From: Hyparrhenia diplandra
Lineage: Eukaryota; Streptophyta; Magnoliopsida; Poales; Poaceae
DNA length: 64,000 bases
Assembly: GCA_015847255.1 (NCBI GenBank)
Contig: JADLZK010012646.1
Location: forward strand, 806,001-870,000
Direction: 5' to 3'
Shown: piece by piece, positions 20,770 through 31,517 of the stretch
How positions within the stretch are numbered: the stretch's first letter is position 1
Layout of the letters: each line of letters opens with the position of its first letter
Made by a program: the position numbers and the translations under genes
Notes under the pieces: model-generated
Seen by the model: the letters and a program-made list of their open reading frames with translations, nothing else
The model's database searches: none
Told to the model about the DNA's origin: nothing

Positions 20770-22420
20770 TCCCTACATTACTTCGCTTTCTATCTACGTA
20801 CTTTTGAAAATTTGCTTAAAAATTTAGTAAGATGCGACTTTTCATTTATATTTTTCTATTAGCTATGTTTGTATTGTAACTCATTTCAAATTTTTTGTGT
20901 GGTTCGATCGTTTACTCAGATGCATGGGTGGAGAAAATTTGGCATATGACTTTGTCGCAGCAGACCGTATGACACGACCCTCACTGCCAGTTTCGCTAGT
21001 TGGTGCAGTGGTGGCCGCGACTGTTGACCGCGGCCACCGTGTCTCCCTCAGTCAGGCTAATGCTTATGGCACGACTCTGTTATAAGTCAGGTCAAAAAGT
21101 GTGTGTTAGGTACACGACGGAGCCGGCCGGCGCGCGCCAGCCGCTGATGATGGTATATACATTGGCGTGCACCGTGTGTGCGTACCGACGTGCATCCCGG
21201 GTTCCGACGCCGCGAGCAGCCGGCCGCGGCCCTGCTTCACGAACGCGTGCACCTGACTGCCCTTCCGGTCAATACACGGCGACGACGCAAAAGAAAGAAG
21301 CAGCACTATGAATAGCTGTTCAGGCAGCACTAAAGATATATTGGTGGCCTAGATGTGATCTACTCACTGTAGCCCACAAAGTGTGGTTCCAAGTTGGAGG
21401 ATGACGACCCTTCATCGTGAAGCTATCATAATAAGTTACATGCTTGGCACTCCATTATAAGTATTTCAAAATAATCAATCTATATATGTATTCTATATCT
21501 CTTATAAAGATAAACCTTGCTACCAATTTATCTTGACAAGCAAAGTCTCCACATTAGCATCCACTAAACATTCCACTAGCAAATTCAACCTCTTAACTAT
21601 CTCGCCATGCAAAATGTCCACATCAGCATCCACTGACACATTCAACTAACACATGTCAATTCATTTAAGTTATTAAGATTATAGAAAACCGCATCGTTTA
21701 CTAACATATATTTAGTTGTTCACAACATAATACTAAAAATCATCCACTAACATGTATTATAAGATTTATTCAATCTATTAGTAAATCTAAGTAGTATAAT
21801 TTCATTAGCGATACAAGCGCGGGGTGTTCTCCTAGTATATTAAAATGTTGTTGCATCATATTGTATTTTTTTGTGCATGACTAAGACAATATATATATGC
21901 ACTACCAATTTATCTTGACATGCAAAGTGTCCACGTCAGCATCCAGCGATCATTCCTCTAGCACATTCAACCTCAACTATCTTGCCATGCAAAATGCCCA
22001 CATCAGCATCCACTAACACATTCAACTAACACAATGTCAATTCATATAAGTTATTCACATTAGAAAACCAGATCGTTTACTAACATTTATTTAGTTGTGC
22101 ACATCATAATACTATAAAAATCATCCACTAAGTAACTTGTATTATGAGATTTATTCAATCTATTAGTAAATCTAAGTAGTATAATTTCATCAGTGATACC
22201 CGCGTGGCTTGTTCTCCTAGTATATTAAAATGTTGTGGCATCATAATGTGTTTTCGTGCATGTATGTATTATTGTACTCCATCTATTATAAGCGAAGTAA
22301 CTTGAATTGGGGTTTTCAAAAACGCGTCTAGTAGAATCCCCATCAGATTATCTTCGCTTTGTTTTTCAGAAGGACCTAAAGTCTATGGTCCAAAACTTTA
22401 TACGCACTGATGACTACTCC
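20770..22420. other. Intergenic region upstream of the protease gene
   Basis: No gene was recognised. About 21,110-21,310 shares scattered blocks with the promoter side of the peptide family (ccggtcaat...cggcgacgacgcaaaag, compare 3,758-3,790), so it may be a very diverged promoter fragment. The remainder is AT-rich and includes the duplication described at 21,479-22,275. Confidence 0.4.
21479..22275 (+). repeat. ~385-bp tandem duplication with Helitron-like ends
   Basis: About 21,512-21,890 is repeated at 21,900-22,275; both contain accaatttatcttgaca and tctattagtaaatctaagta. Each copy has a ggtgttctcctag or ggcttgttctcctag end (CTAG at 21,835 and 22,220) followed by T, and TC at 21,479 is preceded by A. 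This is the A-TC...CTRR-T pattern of Helitrons. The hairpin before CTAG is degenerate. The duplication continues past CTAG, so a segmental duplication happened after or around the insertion. Confidence 0.55.
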
Positions 22421-22424
22421 ACTA

Positions 22425-22432
22425 CTATAAAT
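22425..22432 (+). promoter_or_regulatory. TATA box of the cysteine protease gene
   Basis: ctataaat lies 131-138 bases before the start codon, consistent with a transcription start near 22,460 and a 5' UTR of about 100 bases. Confidence 0.55.
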
Positions 22433-22562
22433 CTCCTCTATTCTGCATGACTAAGACAATATATATGCACAATGCAAGGTAGTAACTACTCGATCATCCA
22501 TAAGCCTCATCAGATACTGAGTCTTGGCGTTTGCCTGCTAAGCACACGTCATCCTAGCTAAC

Positions 22563-24731
22563 ATGATGGCCTCGACGTCTGCTCACACCAAGCCACCACT
22601 GATGATAATAAACGCCTTGTCCCTCGCTGTTATTATCATCTGCTGCACCAAAAATCTGGCACACGCCGCGGCGGCGGCCGGCCGGGACGACAACGTCGGC
22701 CAGGACATGGTGATGAGGGCGCGGTACGAGAGGTGGGTGGCGGAGCACGGGCGCACATACAAGGACCACGCCGAGAAGGCGCAGCGGTACGAGGTGTTCA
22801 AGTCCAACGCCGAGTTGGTCGACTCGTACAACGCGGCGGCAGCCACGGCGGTGGCGCGGGGCAGGAGCAGCAAGTCGAGCCCGCGGCTGGCCACCAACAA
22901 GTTCTCCGACCTCACCGACGAGGAGTTCAAGGCCATGTACCTCAGACAGAAAGACGACGTCACGCGCTTCGATGGCAGCATACCAGGGTTCATGTACGGG
23001 AGCCTCTCGGAGTCGGACGTTCCGGCCAGCAAGAACTGGACAGCCATGGGTGCCGTCACTCCCGTCAAGGACCAAGCACAGTGTTGTGAGTATCGAGCTC
23101 TCTTTATTTATGTACTAGCACAAGTGCTCGTGCATTGCAACGGGAGAAAAAACCCTTTTTATATTGACTTTAATCATATATCAATCATAAACTATTAACT
23201 TTATTTTAGTGTAAAAGGAATATAATTCCTAATCAAGATTCATTGTGTATCAATAACACACGGTTTATTAACGGTAGATTTCAGAAGATACAAATTAGTT
23301 CTACATGACTCAGTGGACAATAGTTTTATTCGGAGAAGTGGGGTGCGTGCTATTACTGTGTACCAAGTCCATGATAAAGGTGTATTTGAGAGGATTAAAT
23401 TTCTTGGCTAGGGATACTCTCATGTATAGATGTATTTAAATGGTATATTTCGATTTATTTCTTTAAAGAAAAATGTTTGTATATCGCATAAGCATGGCAT
23501 CGTCGTGGTGATGTCATCAAGCTAACCATGAATCAAGGAGCGAGGCATAGCATGTTACTTGGCACTCGCAAAACAGAGCATGGCGCACGGCATGACGGGG
23601 ATCGTTTCTTCCCTGTCGTCGCGGGGTCCGTGCGGCGGTAGTGCGTGCACGTGCAGTAGTAGCATAGGAGTGCCCGAGACAGCTCGACCGGCAGAGCTGA
23701 CGGCGAGGCTGTGTGTGGCGGCTTACAGGATTTTGAAGAAAAGCTACAAATCTATAACTGTCTTGGCATAGCTTTTTGGAGTTATTTATTTATCTCAAAT
23801 TATGGTTGCTGCATACATCCTTAGTTGGCTCGTATTGTACTCGATTTAGATTTGGGGGAGTCCAGGACGGTGGGAACTTTGCGTTATTTCTTCCGTTGAC
23901 AATAATAAAAATAAAATCTTAGCTTTAATTTGTTCGTAACAACAACTTAATCTTTGTGCATGCATGCCATGGAATGCAACGTGAACATCATTGTCAGCGT
24001 CTTGCTGGGCGTTCTCCGCGGTGGCGGCGGTGGAGGGCATCCACGCGATCAAGACCGGCAAGCTGGTCCGCCTCTCGGAGCAGCAGCTAATGGACTGCTC
24101 CACTGGAATGAACAACCGCGGATGCCACGAAGGCGACATGGAGGTGGCCTTCCTGTACATCGCCAGGCAATTACCAGGCAACTGCGTCGGCTGGCAGCGT
24201 CCCCCTCGTCGTGATACACCTTACCACAGTGGCTTCCCCGGATACGGCGGCGGCATGATCCCCTTGTACCCCCGCTGCGTGTCCAGGAATGGCGGGATCA
24301 GCGCGGAGTCGGCCTACCCATACCGAGGCGTGCAGAGCAACTGCAGCGCGTTGACGAATCAGGCGGCCGCCTTCATCCGAGGCTTCCAGTACGTTCCCGC
24401 CAACAACGAGACGGCGCTCCGGCTGGCTGTCTCCCAGCAGCCCGTGTCCCTAGCGCTCGACAGCAACAGCATTGCATTCCGGCTATACAAGAGTGGGATC
24501 TTCGGCGCGGGAGGGGTCGTCGGGTTGCGGTGTACGAATAGTAACCTCAACCATGCCCTCACCGCGGTTGGGTACGGCACGGATGAGCACGGCACGAGGT
24601 ATTGGTTGATGAAGAACTCCTGGGGAACCGACTGGGGCGAGGGGGGCTATATCAGGATCGCAAGGGACCTGGCGTCTGATGAAGCAGGCGTTTGCGGGCT
24701 CGCTGTGCAGGCCTCCTATCCCGTTGCCTGA
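22563..24731 (+). CDS. Papain-like cysteine protease (peptidase family C1A)
   Basis: Exon 1 is 22,563-23,085 and exon 2 is 23,998-24,731 (phase-1 intron, donor gtgagt, acceptor ttgtcag), predicting 418 residues. Order: a signal peptide (about 1-36), an I29 prodomain (about 57-125, with YERWVAEHGRTY and the ATNKFSDLTDEEF motif), then a mature C1A protease starting near VPASKNW. The catalytic set is present: Gln in KDQAQC, Cys177 in SSCWAFS, His360 in LNHALTAVGYG and Asn381 in KNSWG. The splice rebuilds QCSSCWAFS, where most relatives have QCGSCWAF. Such proteases act in vacuoles or the apoplast in senescence and defence. Residues 232-271 are an extra in-frame 40-residue block (24,168-24,287) between LYIAR and NGGIS that relatives lack; it may be an unspliced GC-AG intron. 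A second in-frame ATG at 22,566 is an alternative start. Confidence 0.88.
23115..23150 (-). mobile_element. Helitron-like 3' terminus inside protease intron 1
   Basis: The plus strand reads ctagcacaagtgctcgtgca then ttgcaacgggag. On the minus strand this is CCCGTTGCAATGCACGAG, a stem-loop-like block, followed closely by CTAG. That is a common form of grass Helitron 3' end. The 5' end within the 912-bp intron is not identified. It probably explains part of the intron length. Confidence 0.45.
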
Positions 24732-25100
24732 TCGATCATCACATGCGAAACAAGCTGTGGTCTTCCATTTTTTGTTCGAAAAGAAAAAGGATCCAATCGT
24801 CATACTATCGCTAGCACTCAGGCAGATAGACGCACAACAGCAATGAAAGACAATAAAAAAGAAGACAATGGTCATGGTGTACTTTATTTGATATGGTCCC
24901 AAAACGTAAGGTGTGTGCTTTTTTATATAACAAAAATTCAAGGTGTTGGAGTACTTGTATAGTTTACTTCTCATTATATAGTGAAAAAATTCACTAGCAA
25001 ATGTGGCCATGTGTTGCACAATTTTGATGTGGTCATACTTGTATAGTTCATGGTGTACTCCATCGATAAATTGCACTATAGACATGAGGAGCACAAGAGA
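24732..25100. other. 3' flank of the protease gene
   Basis: AT-rich DNA that must hold the 3' UTR. I see no clear polyadenylation signal (aataaa-like sequences occur near 24,853) and no gene. Confidence 0.3.
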
Positions 25101-25109
25101 CACTGTGTC

Positions 25110-25620
25110 TGGGGCTAGCCCCTCAACAGTTTAATGTAGGGCTTAGACGTCTCAACCAGGGTAAACCACTTGTGTCTTCAGTGCTAAAACTACTAGATAT
25201 CCACAAAACAACCTATGTCAATTACTATTGTGGAATCAAACCCGTGATAGTTAGCGCACCAAGTAGGGGAGTGTCACGCACAATTACAACTCTTTGATTG
25301 TTCATGCCAACATATTCGCCGTCAAAAGACGAAGAAGTTTCCCCCAAGGGTGGTGTGTGCTTCTCCAATAAGATCATCTCCACCAGCAACACCTTCAATT
25401 CCGGCCAGGGTCGAGTTTGGACTATATCGTTGATTGATGACGAGCTCCACCTCAGCGAGGCAGAGCGAAGGACAGTGAGTCCCTGGCATCGTTCCCTTTG
25501 GTTAGGCTCCAATGTTTCGATTTTGAGCTACTCTCTTAATAGATTTCACTCAGTTGGGTCCATACCCCACTGTTGCTAATATGTGCCAAATGTTTTATAC
25601 TTTGGCCAACATTATTATGA
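25110..25620 (+). mobile_element. LTR retrotransposon fragment (LTR end, leader, start of gag)
   Basis: About 25,230-25,270 has tgatagttagcgcaccaagt followed by aggggagtgtc, resembling the sequence just inside the 5' LTR of grass gypsy elements (usually xTTGGCGCGCCAGGTAGGGG). A frame beginning near 25,298 reads MFMPTYSPSKDEEVSPKGGV, resembling their leader/gag start. No further gag or pol follows. It is a decayed fragment. Confidence 0.4.
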
Positions 25621-26900
25621 ACTCTCCCGGATCTCCCATAAGAGTTCCTTTGGATCATCATTCCCATCGAGGATTTGGAGGGGTTGAGAGGTAATTTTGT
25701 TTAATTCCCCTTCCATACAATCCAATTTCAAAAGAGAATGCCTGAATCCAATCTAGGCCAAGGGAACCAGAATGTTGTGATCATGTTTTTTTTTCCTAAG
25801 GAGCAGGAGAGACCAAAGTCCCTACTGAATTTTATTCAAAAAGAGGTTTTACAAAAAAAGAATACAGATGACGGAAAATAGGGTGGGAAGAGAGAATTAG
25901 AGACTGAAAAGGAAGTAATAAAAAAACACTGAAGATACTTGGGCGTAACGAGGCTGCACTAGAGCTATGACCATGTTTCAGCTCAAGCTGGAACAACTCA
26001 TAATAAGTAGGAAGGCAAGGTGCAGCATGTGTCATCCTCTCAGGCGCCGTATTAGGGACCGATGTCCCCTCTCTCTATGCACTTACCTTGGATACTCTCA
26101 GGGCTAACTCGGAGTACGACTATGATGAGTAAGAAAGTAACGTCTAGAGGGAGCATCCTCCAGCTCCAGTTGCCTCTTATTTGAGTTTTTAATTATTATA
26201 TGGCACCATGTTTTCTATTCTCTTTCTTACATCTCCTCACATACATTCTTGTTTAGGCCCACACATATATATGCTTCCGTGCCTAGCTTGGTGCTAAACT
26301 AAGAGCGAAGCGCTCTCTCTCTCTTCTCTCTACTCTCTTCTCTCCTTCTCATTATCAAAAAATATTGACTAACTTGGCTATAAGCCCATCATTGTACCTG
26401 CTCTAATTAATGATCCCTAAATCATGCGCACGGACCTGACCCCGACCGCCCGTCAGGCCGCCTACCTCCAGAAGAAAGCCCACTAGGACTCTAGGAGTAG
26501 CCTTAGCAGGCATATCATTTAACGTGATTTCGAAGATGTGTCAATGAGTCGACGACTTAGCTCAAAAGAAGTCCTCCACTCATTTTGTGTTTATTGACCT
26601 TGACTCTGCTTTGCATACACTCCATAGATCGCAAGACGTACAGGAGTCTTCCACTAGGATTTTGAATGCTCTTGGCCCAGAATCCACGTAGGGAAACCTA
26701 GTGGAAGATGAACGGAAGACATCGTGGAAGACTCCTTTGTCGTAGTGCAAACCTATATCCCGCTCAGTGGAAACGTGGGAAACATACTTTTGGCAGTTTC
26801 GTAAAAACAAAGAATTAACTGATATATATAATTTTTGAACCGAGATAAACTCATTTCCATTATGAAACGGAATTAACTGATATATACACAGTACATTCAT
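25621..26900. other. Repeat debris, no intact gene
   Basis: A LINE-like 3' scrap lies near 25,800-25,870 (ttttattcaaaaagaggttt). About 26,190-26,420 looks like a MITE ending in tgtacctgctctaatt. About 26,430-26,790 resembles decayed gypsy LTR sequence. Boundaries are not visible. Confidence 0.3.
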
Positions 26901-26922
26901 AGTTCAGTAATTTATTGATGCA

Positions 26923-27522
26923 TGTCGATTCCAGCTAGATTGGGCTGGAACCGACACGTGGATTGAGAGGTTGGTGAAGAGGAGGAGGGGGAGGGCGGCG
27001 ATGGAGGCGGCGGCGTGGTCGGCGGTGGCGCGCGCCCAGCCTTGATGGCGCGCGGGCGGCAGCAAGCGGCCTTGGCGTGGGGCGCGCGGCGTGGGCGCTG
27101 GCGGCGGCGACGGGGCAGGGGGCACGAGCCGGGGGAGCGAGAGAGATTGGGATAAAATTTCTTTATTTGCTTGTTACCCTGAAAGATTACAGACCTCTTA
27201 CTTATATAGCCCGGCTATTGGGACTTGTATCTCAAGCAATCTCTCTAAAGGTTTCCTTATAGATTGGAATACCTTTTACAAGCATGTCCTATTTATTTAT
27301 TTCCTAATAAGGGTCTCCTTTATAGATGAGATAGCCCCTTGCACACCAAAACACCTAAAGATAATTCTAGATATTTTCCTCCTTTTTGTCCGGATTAGTT
27401 GCCGAAGAATCCGCGGAAGGGAGGGGACGGCGGTGGGCGCGCGCGAGCCCAGGAGGGGCGGCGCCGGCGCCCTTGGGCTGTCGGCCCCGCCCTCCTGGGG
27501 CCCTATTTCCTCGGTCGTGACA
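26923..27522 (-). repeat. LTR (downstream LTR of the minus-strand element)
   Basis: Plus-strand start tgtcgattccagctagattg and end ggtcgtgaca, so the TG...CA ends are intact. It matches 30,163-30,735 over almost all of its length, with several substitutions and indels. Confidence 0.75.
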
Positions 27523-28344
27523 TCTCCCCCCCCTTCCTCCGACCCGGCGCCCTCGCGCTGGATGAAAGTCCATTCAGTGACACCTCGCCCTCGCTACCGA
27601 TGAAAGTCCATTCGCTGACACACTGGGTGGAGGTCGGCAGCCCTCGGAACAATGAGCTCAACCTCGTAGCATGAGTCGCCCGCATCGGGTTCCGAGAGGA
27701 TCATGTTCTCCCCGGTTCGCTTGGGATCAAACTCCGTGAGATAGTGAAGGTTGCCGATGTAGCCTGTGGTAGATGTAGCGGTGAACCGCACGTCCCTCGC
27801 TGTGGAAGCCGCCCCGACGACGGGCCGCCGCAGGGAGCTCCCTTGGAATGCCCACATCAAGGTGCTGATGCACCATGTCGCGGGGAGGGCTCTCCAGGAA
27901 CAAGAAACGCTCATTGGGTGGAGCGTTGACGAAGAGCTGCCAGGAGGCGCCAGATAGTAAATTCTTGGCGAGTAGGAGGAGTGGCAGCCAAGTTCAACAT
28001 CGCACCGTACATGAAGGAACCGACGTCAAACAAAGAGGGCGAAAGCTGGTGGACACCCCTCTCTGCATCATAGCTGATGTGGACGTTGTCGACTGTGGGG
28101 AAGAGGCGATCCATGCCGTCGAGGAAGACGACCCTGGCTGGGCCGACATGGTGGCGCCGTGGCACATACCACCTAACAGGATGGCGGTTGGTGCAGCTGA
28201 AGTTGGCTCCGTCGTATAGGCGCCCAAGGCGAGGAAGTTCGTCCTTCGAACTCCGCCCTGGTGCAAGGCCTCCAGCAGGTTCTGGAAGCGGTGGGGAAGA
28301 AGCCGGGGAGGTAGAATCGCCATCGAAGAGCGGGAGGCCGCCCC
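27523..28344 (-). other. Interior segment of the LTR element of unknown origin
   Basis: Where pol would be expected, minus-strand frames instead read YVPRRHHVGPARVVFLDGMD, RLFPTVDNVHISYDAERG and (in another frame) YIGNLHYLTEFDPKRTGEN. This is not RT, RNase H or integrase. It could be captured host sequence, but I cannot name a source. Confidence 0.3.
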
Positions 28345-30121
28345 TCAGCGCCCATTTGGGCGGGCGTCGCCTGTGGTGACGTCGAGGGCGATGCGGCGTG
28401 GGTGCCGATCCTCGGCAGTTTGACGAAGTTTGGCCGAAGACTCCGACGGACGTGAGGTAGGGTCAAGCGCCGTCGATGCCGAACGTTTCCCGCCGAAGTC
28501 GTGGGCGCCCGGATGCGGCGAAGATGCGACTGGCGGGCGGGACCGGGCGCCCGCTACCGAGGAGGTGGAGCTAGCGTGAACGATGTTTCGAGGCGACCGC
28601 CGCGGTAGTGCGGCTTCGTGGGTCGCGAAGTCCCACGTCCGCGCGCCCCAGCTTGCCGGCCAAGGCATGCCAAAGATGACGCCGACGCCCTCGCCTAGTG
28701 GCATGACGTGAGGCGTCGATGTCAAAGGTGCCTGGCGTCGGCGTAGTGGCACGCGTCGAAGGTGGCGGCGCGGCATGTAGGCGTGGGCGCCGGTGCGGTG
28801 GTGATCGACACGCGACCGGGCCGGTCGGAGGCCGGGCCGTGGTCACCACGGGGGGTCGATGTAGTTGTGCGTTGCACCGAAGTCGACGATGATATTGGCC
28901 GCGTGCACGAGCATACCGACGAGGTAGAGAGAATGAGCACCACGCACCGGGAGTCGGGGTCCCCGGTGAGGACCTTCGCATCAGTGGCTCCTCTTTGACG
29001 TCTGCTAGTGGGGCGTTTGTCGCGTCGTCGGTGTAGTCGTTGAAGATCGTGATGTCGAAGAGATGCTTGCACTTGTGACCCCGTGAGAACGGCTCGTCAC
29101 AGTTGAAGCAGAGACCAGCCTTGCGTCGTTCCGTCATCTCCTCTGGTGTCGGTCGTTTGAACGGCCGAGTCGGTGCTGCCGACGAAGGGGGCGCCGGGGC
29201 GGCCAGCAGGGGCAGGGGCGCAGGGGCCCTGCCCTTTGCCTGTGCTGGCTTGCCGGTGTTGTAGAGGATGGCGAGGCGTCGCTCGTACGCCCTGGCGAGA
29301 GACATGGCTGCCTCCATGTCCTTGGGGTTCTGCATCTCGACGTCCGTCTTGAGCTGGTTCGCCCAAGCTTCTTTGTGTAGATGTTGACTTCTTGCTGGTC
29401 GTCAAGGTTGTTGCGCCGTGCCACATGTGCCGGGAACTGCTCCGTGTACTCATCGACGGTGTCTGTCTTTCTTAGCGAGGCCAGCTCACCCAGCGGATTC
29501 CGCCGTTCAGCTGGGCCGAAGCACTCGTTGACGTATTGGGCGAAGTTTGCCCAATCAGCCACCGGTTTCTCCTAGGACAGCCTCATGTACCATTGTTGTG
29601 CTCCTTCTGTGAGATGATATGAAGCATACCAGACTTGCTCTGTAGCTGGCGTACCTTGTCCCCTGAAGAATTGTTCGCAGCGGTTGATCCATGGAAGGGG
29701 ATCGTCCTTGCCATCATAGATGGGGAAGGACAGCTTGTGCAAGCGGGGAGCGAGGCCTGGGAAGGTCTCGACCGGAGGGGGAGGAGGGGGCGGCGCATGC
29801 GCCCCTGCTGATGATGTGCCTGCTGATTCGTCCTTCGGCTTCAGGTAGCGCGAGATCAGGTTCTCCAGATCAGCTGCTGTTACCTGATTATCCTGGTTCT
29901 GCTTGCCATCTGTCCGCTTCTTGATGAAATCGCGGGCTACCGACTCGAACATTGCCCGCATCTCGATCTCGGCGTCATGGAGTTGTTGTCGGAGTTTAAG
30001 CTTAGCTGGATCGTCGGCTGAGATGATAGCGATCTTGTCATCGAGCTTGCCATCCCGGGTGTTGATCTTGGCAAACTCATCCCCCAAGTGCTTGATCAGT
30101 TTTTTTGGCTTCGTCGTCCAT
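28345..30121 (-). pseudogene. gag-protease remnant of the LTR element
   Basis: From the ATG at 30,121, an early one-base shift in an A-run (near 30,103) leads into DEFAKINTRDGKLDDKIAII, then a long gag with FPIYDGKDDPLPWINRCEQF and WYASYHLTEGAQQWYMRL. An in-frame TAG follows near 29,575. The frame continues EKPVADWANFAQYVNECFGP. A further shift leads to MEAAMSLARAYERRLAI and the zinc-knuckle-like CFNCDEPFSRGHKC near 29,090. A degenerate aspartic-protease region is suggested by GMPWPASWGARTWDFATHEA near 28,640. Several frames are broken, so it is not translatable as one protein. Confidence 0.7.
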
Positions 30122-30162
30122 GGTGGTGGGTGGATCGTAGTGGTCTCCGGATAATACCGCCG

Positions 30163-30735
30163 ATTCAGCTAGATTGGGCCAAACCCGACACGTGGATTGA
30201 GAGGTTGGTGAAGAGGAGGAGGGGGAGGGCGGCGATGGAGGCGGCGGCGTGGCGGCGGTGGCCGCGCCGGGGCGCGGTGGGCGCCGGTGGCGGCGGGCGG
30301 TCGCGCTGCGTGGGGGCGCGGCGGCGCGCGACGGGGGGGGGGCGGCACGAGCGGGGGGAGCGAGAGAGATTGGGATAAAATTTCTTTATTTGCTTGTTAC
30401 CCCTGAAAGATTACAGACCCTTGCTTATATAGCCCGGCTATTGGGACTTGTATCTCAAGCAATCTCTCTAAAGGTTTCCTTATAGATTGAAATACCTTTT
30501 AGAAGCATGTCCTATTTATTTATTTCCTAATAAGGGTCTCCCTTATAGATGAGATAGCCCCTTGCACATGAAAACACCTAAAGATAATCCTAGATATTTT
30601 CCTCCTTTTTCTCCGGATTAGTTGCCGAAGAATCCGCGGAAGGGAGGGGACGGCGGTGAGGGCGTGCGCGCTTGAGCCCAGGAGGGCGGCGCCGGCGCCC
30701 CTTTGGGCCTGTCGGGCCCGTCCTCCCGGCCCCCT
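30163..30735 (-). repeat. LTR (upstream LTR of the minus-strand element)
   Basis: It shares agctagattgggc, gacacgtggattgagaggtt and gttgccgaagaatccgcgga with the left LTR. Its right end lacks the final ~25 bases (ggtcgtgaca) and runs into tagcattttg, so this LTR is truncated or diverged at its outer edge. Confidence 0.7.
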
Positions 30736-30739
30736 AGCA

Positions 30740-31480
30740 TTTTGTATGAATTCATAAAATGGTGGTAAACTTAGGGTGCACTTTCATTAGAAGACAAATT
30801 GACAGGAATTTTGCCTTCCAGCGTAGAAGCACGTGAAATTTGTAAAAAAAAAAAAAAAAAAAATTTTCTGATATACTGAACTTGCATCTCAAGTTTCAAC
30901 TTCTGCGACGTGATATATTATTTGTTTCTTCTTGCGATAGGTTGGAAGACACAAATCAGTTGCGTCGGTAGTTTTTGAAAAGCTTTTAGTAACTGATACA
31001 AAGGTGCACTCTGGCTCATGACACACATGATTGGTGGCTCTTGTATATTACTACCACTATCGCTTGGATATATAATATGCACTAACATTTTTTTTCTGAA
31101 TTTATAGTTATCGGCTATATTTTCTATACCGAGGTTTGATGATTGCAAGAGCTAGAACAAAAGAGAGGTGTGTTGCACGAAGTGCTATCAAGTCTTCTTT
31201 GGATGTGCTCTGGCCTAGGAGCTCTATCATAGGCAGGTGCATGCAAACCTAGGAAATTAAAAACGGACGCCTGATCGAGACAAGTTTCCCATATGTCTGC
31301 ATCCAAAGCAGCCCCTCAGTGCTCAAAAGTGCCATTCTCCAATCGTTCTAGATGACGAGCTACGGGGTCCCACTCTCGACGACTACATCAGTGAGTGCTT
31401 TTTTGATGAAAAGTGGAGTGCTTTGTTAATTTAAGCGCACGCGGAGCCAAGCTCTGCTAGCAAATCGATCGTGCAATCAT
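30740..31480. other. Intergenic region before peptide gene B
   Basis: It contains an A-run of about 20 bases at 30,843-30,863. I recognise no gene. The last ~30 bases before the peptide B ATG (around 31,485-31,505) match the peptide A leader (tcgaaatatagctctt). Confidence 0.4.
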
Positions 31481-31517
31481 CTCGAAATATAGCTCTTGGA
31501 GGCATACCGCATACAGC

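Larger units (their letters stand above)
26923..30735 (-). mobile_element. Non-autonomous Ty3/gypsy-type LTR retrotransposon (gag only)
   Basis: Two ~0.57-0.60-kb LTRs in direct orientation flank a ~2.6-kb interior that reads on the minus strand. The element has a gag-protease remnant but no reverse transcriptase, RNase H or integrase. A polypurine tract (minus strand GGGGGGGAGA) sits directly beside the left LTR, whose first bases on that strand are TGTCACGACC. No target duplication could be matched. The closest known category is the terminal-repeat-with-GAG type of non-autonomous element. Confidence 0.75.

Noticed and set aside
18306..20862. Plus-strand long open frames in the GC-rich block
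   Set aside because: They oppose the minus-strand ORF1-type motif repeated at its two ends; compositional artefacts.
26923..30735. A 5-bp target duplication for the LTR element
   Set aside because: Flanking bases do not match; the right LTR end appears truncated.
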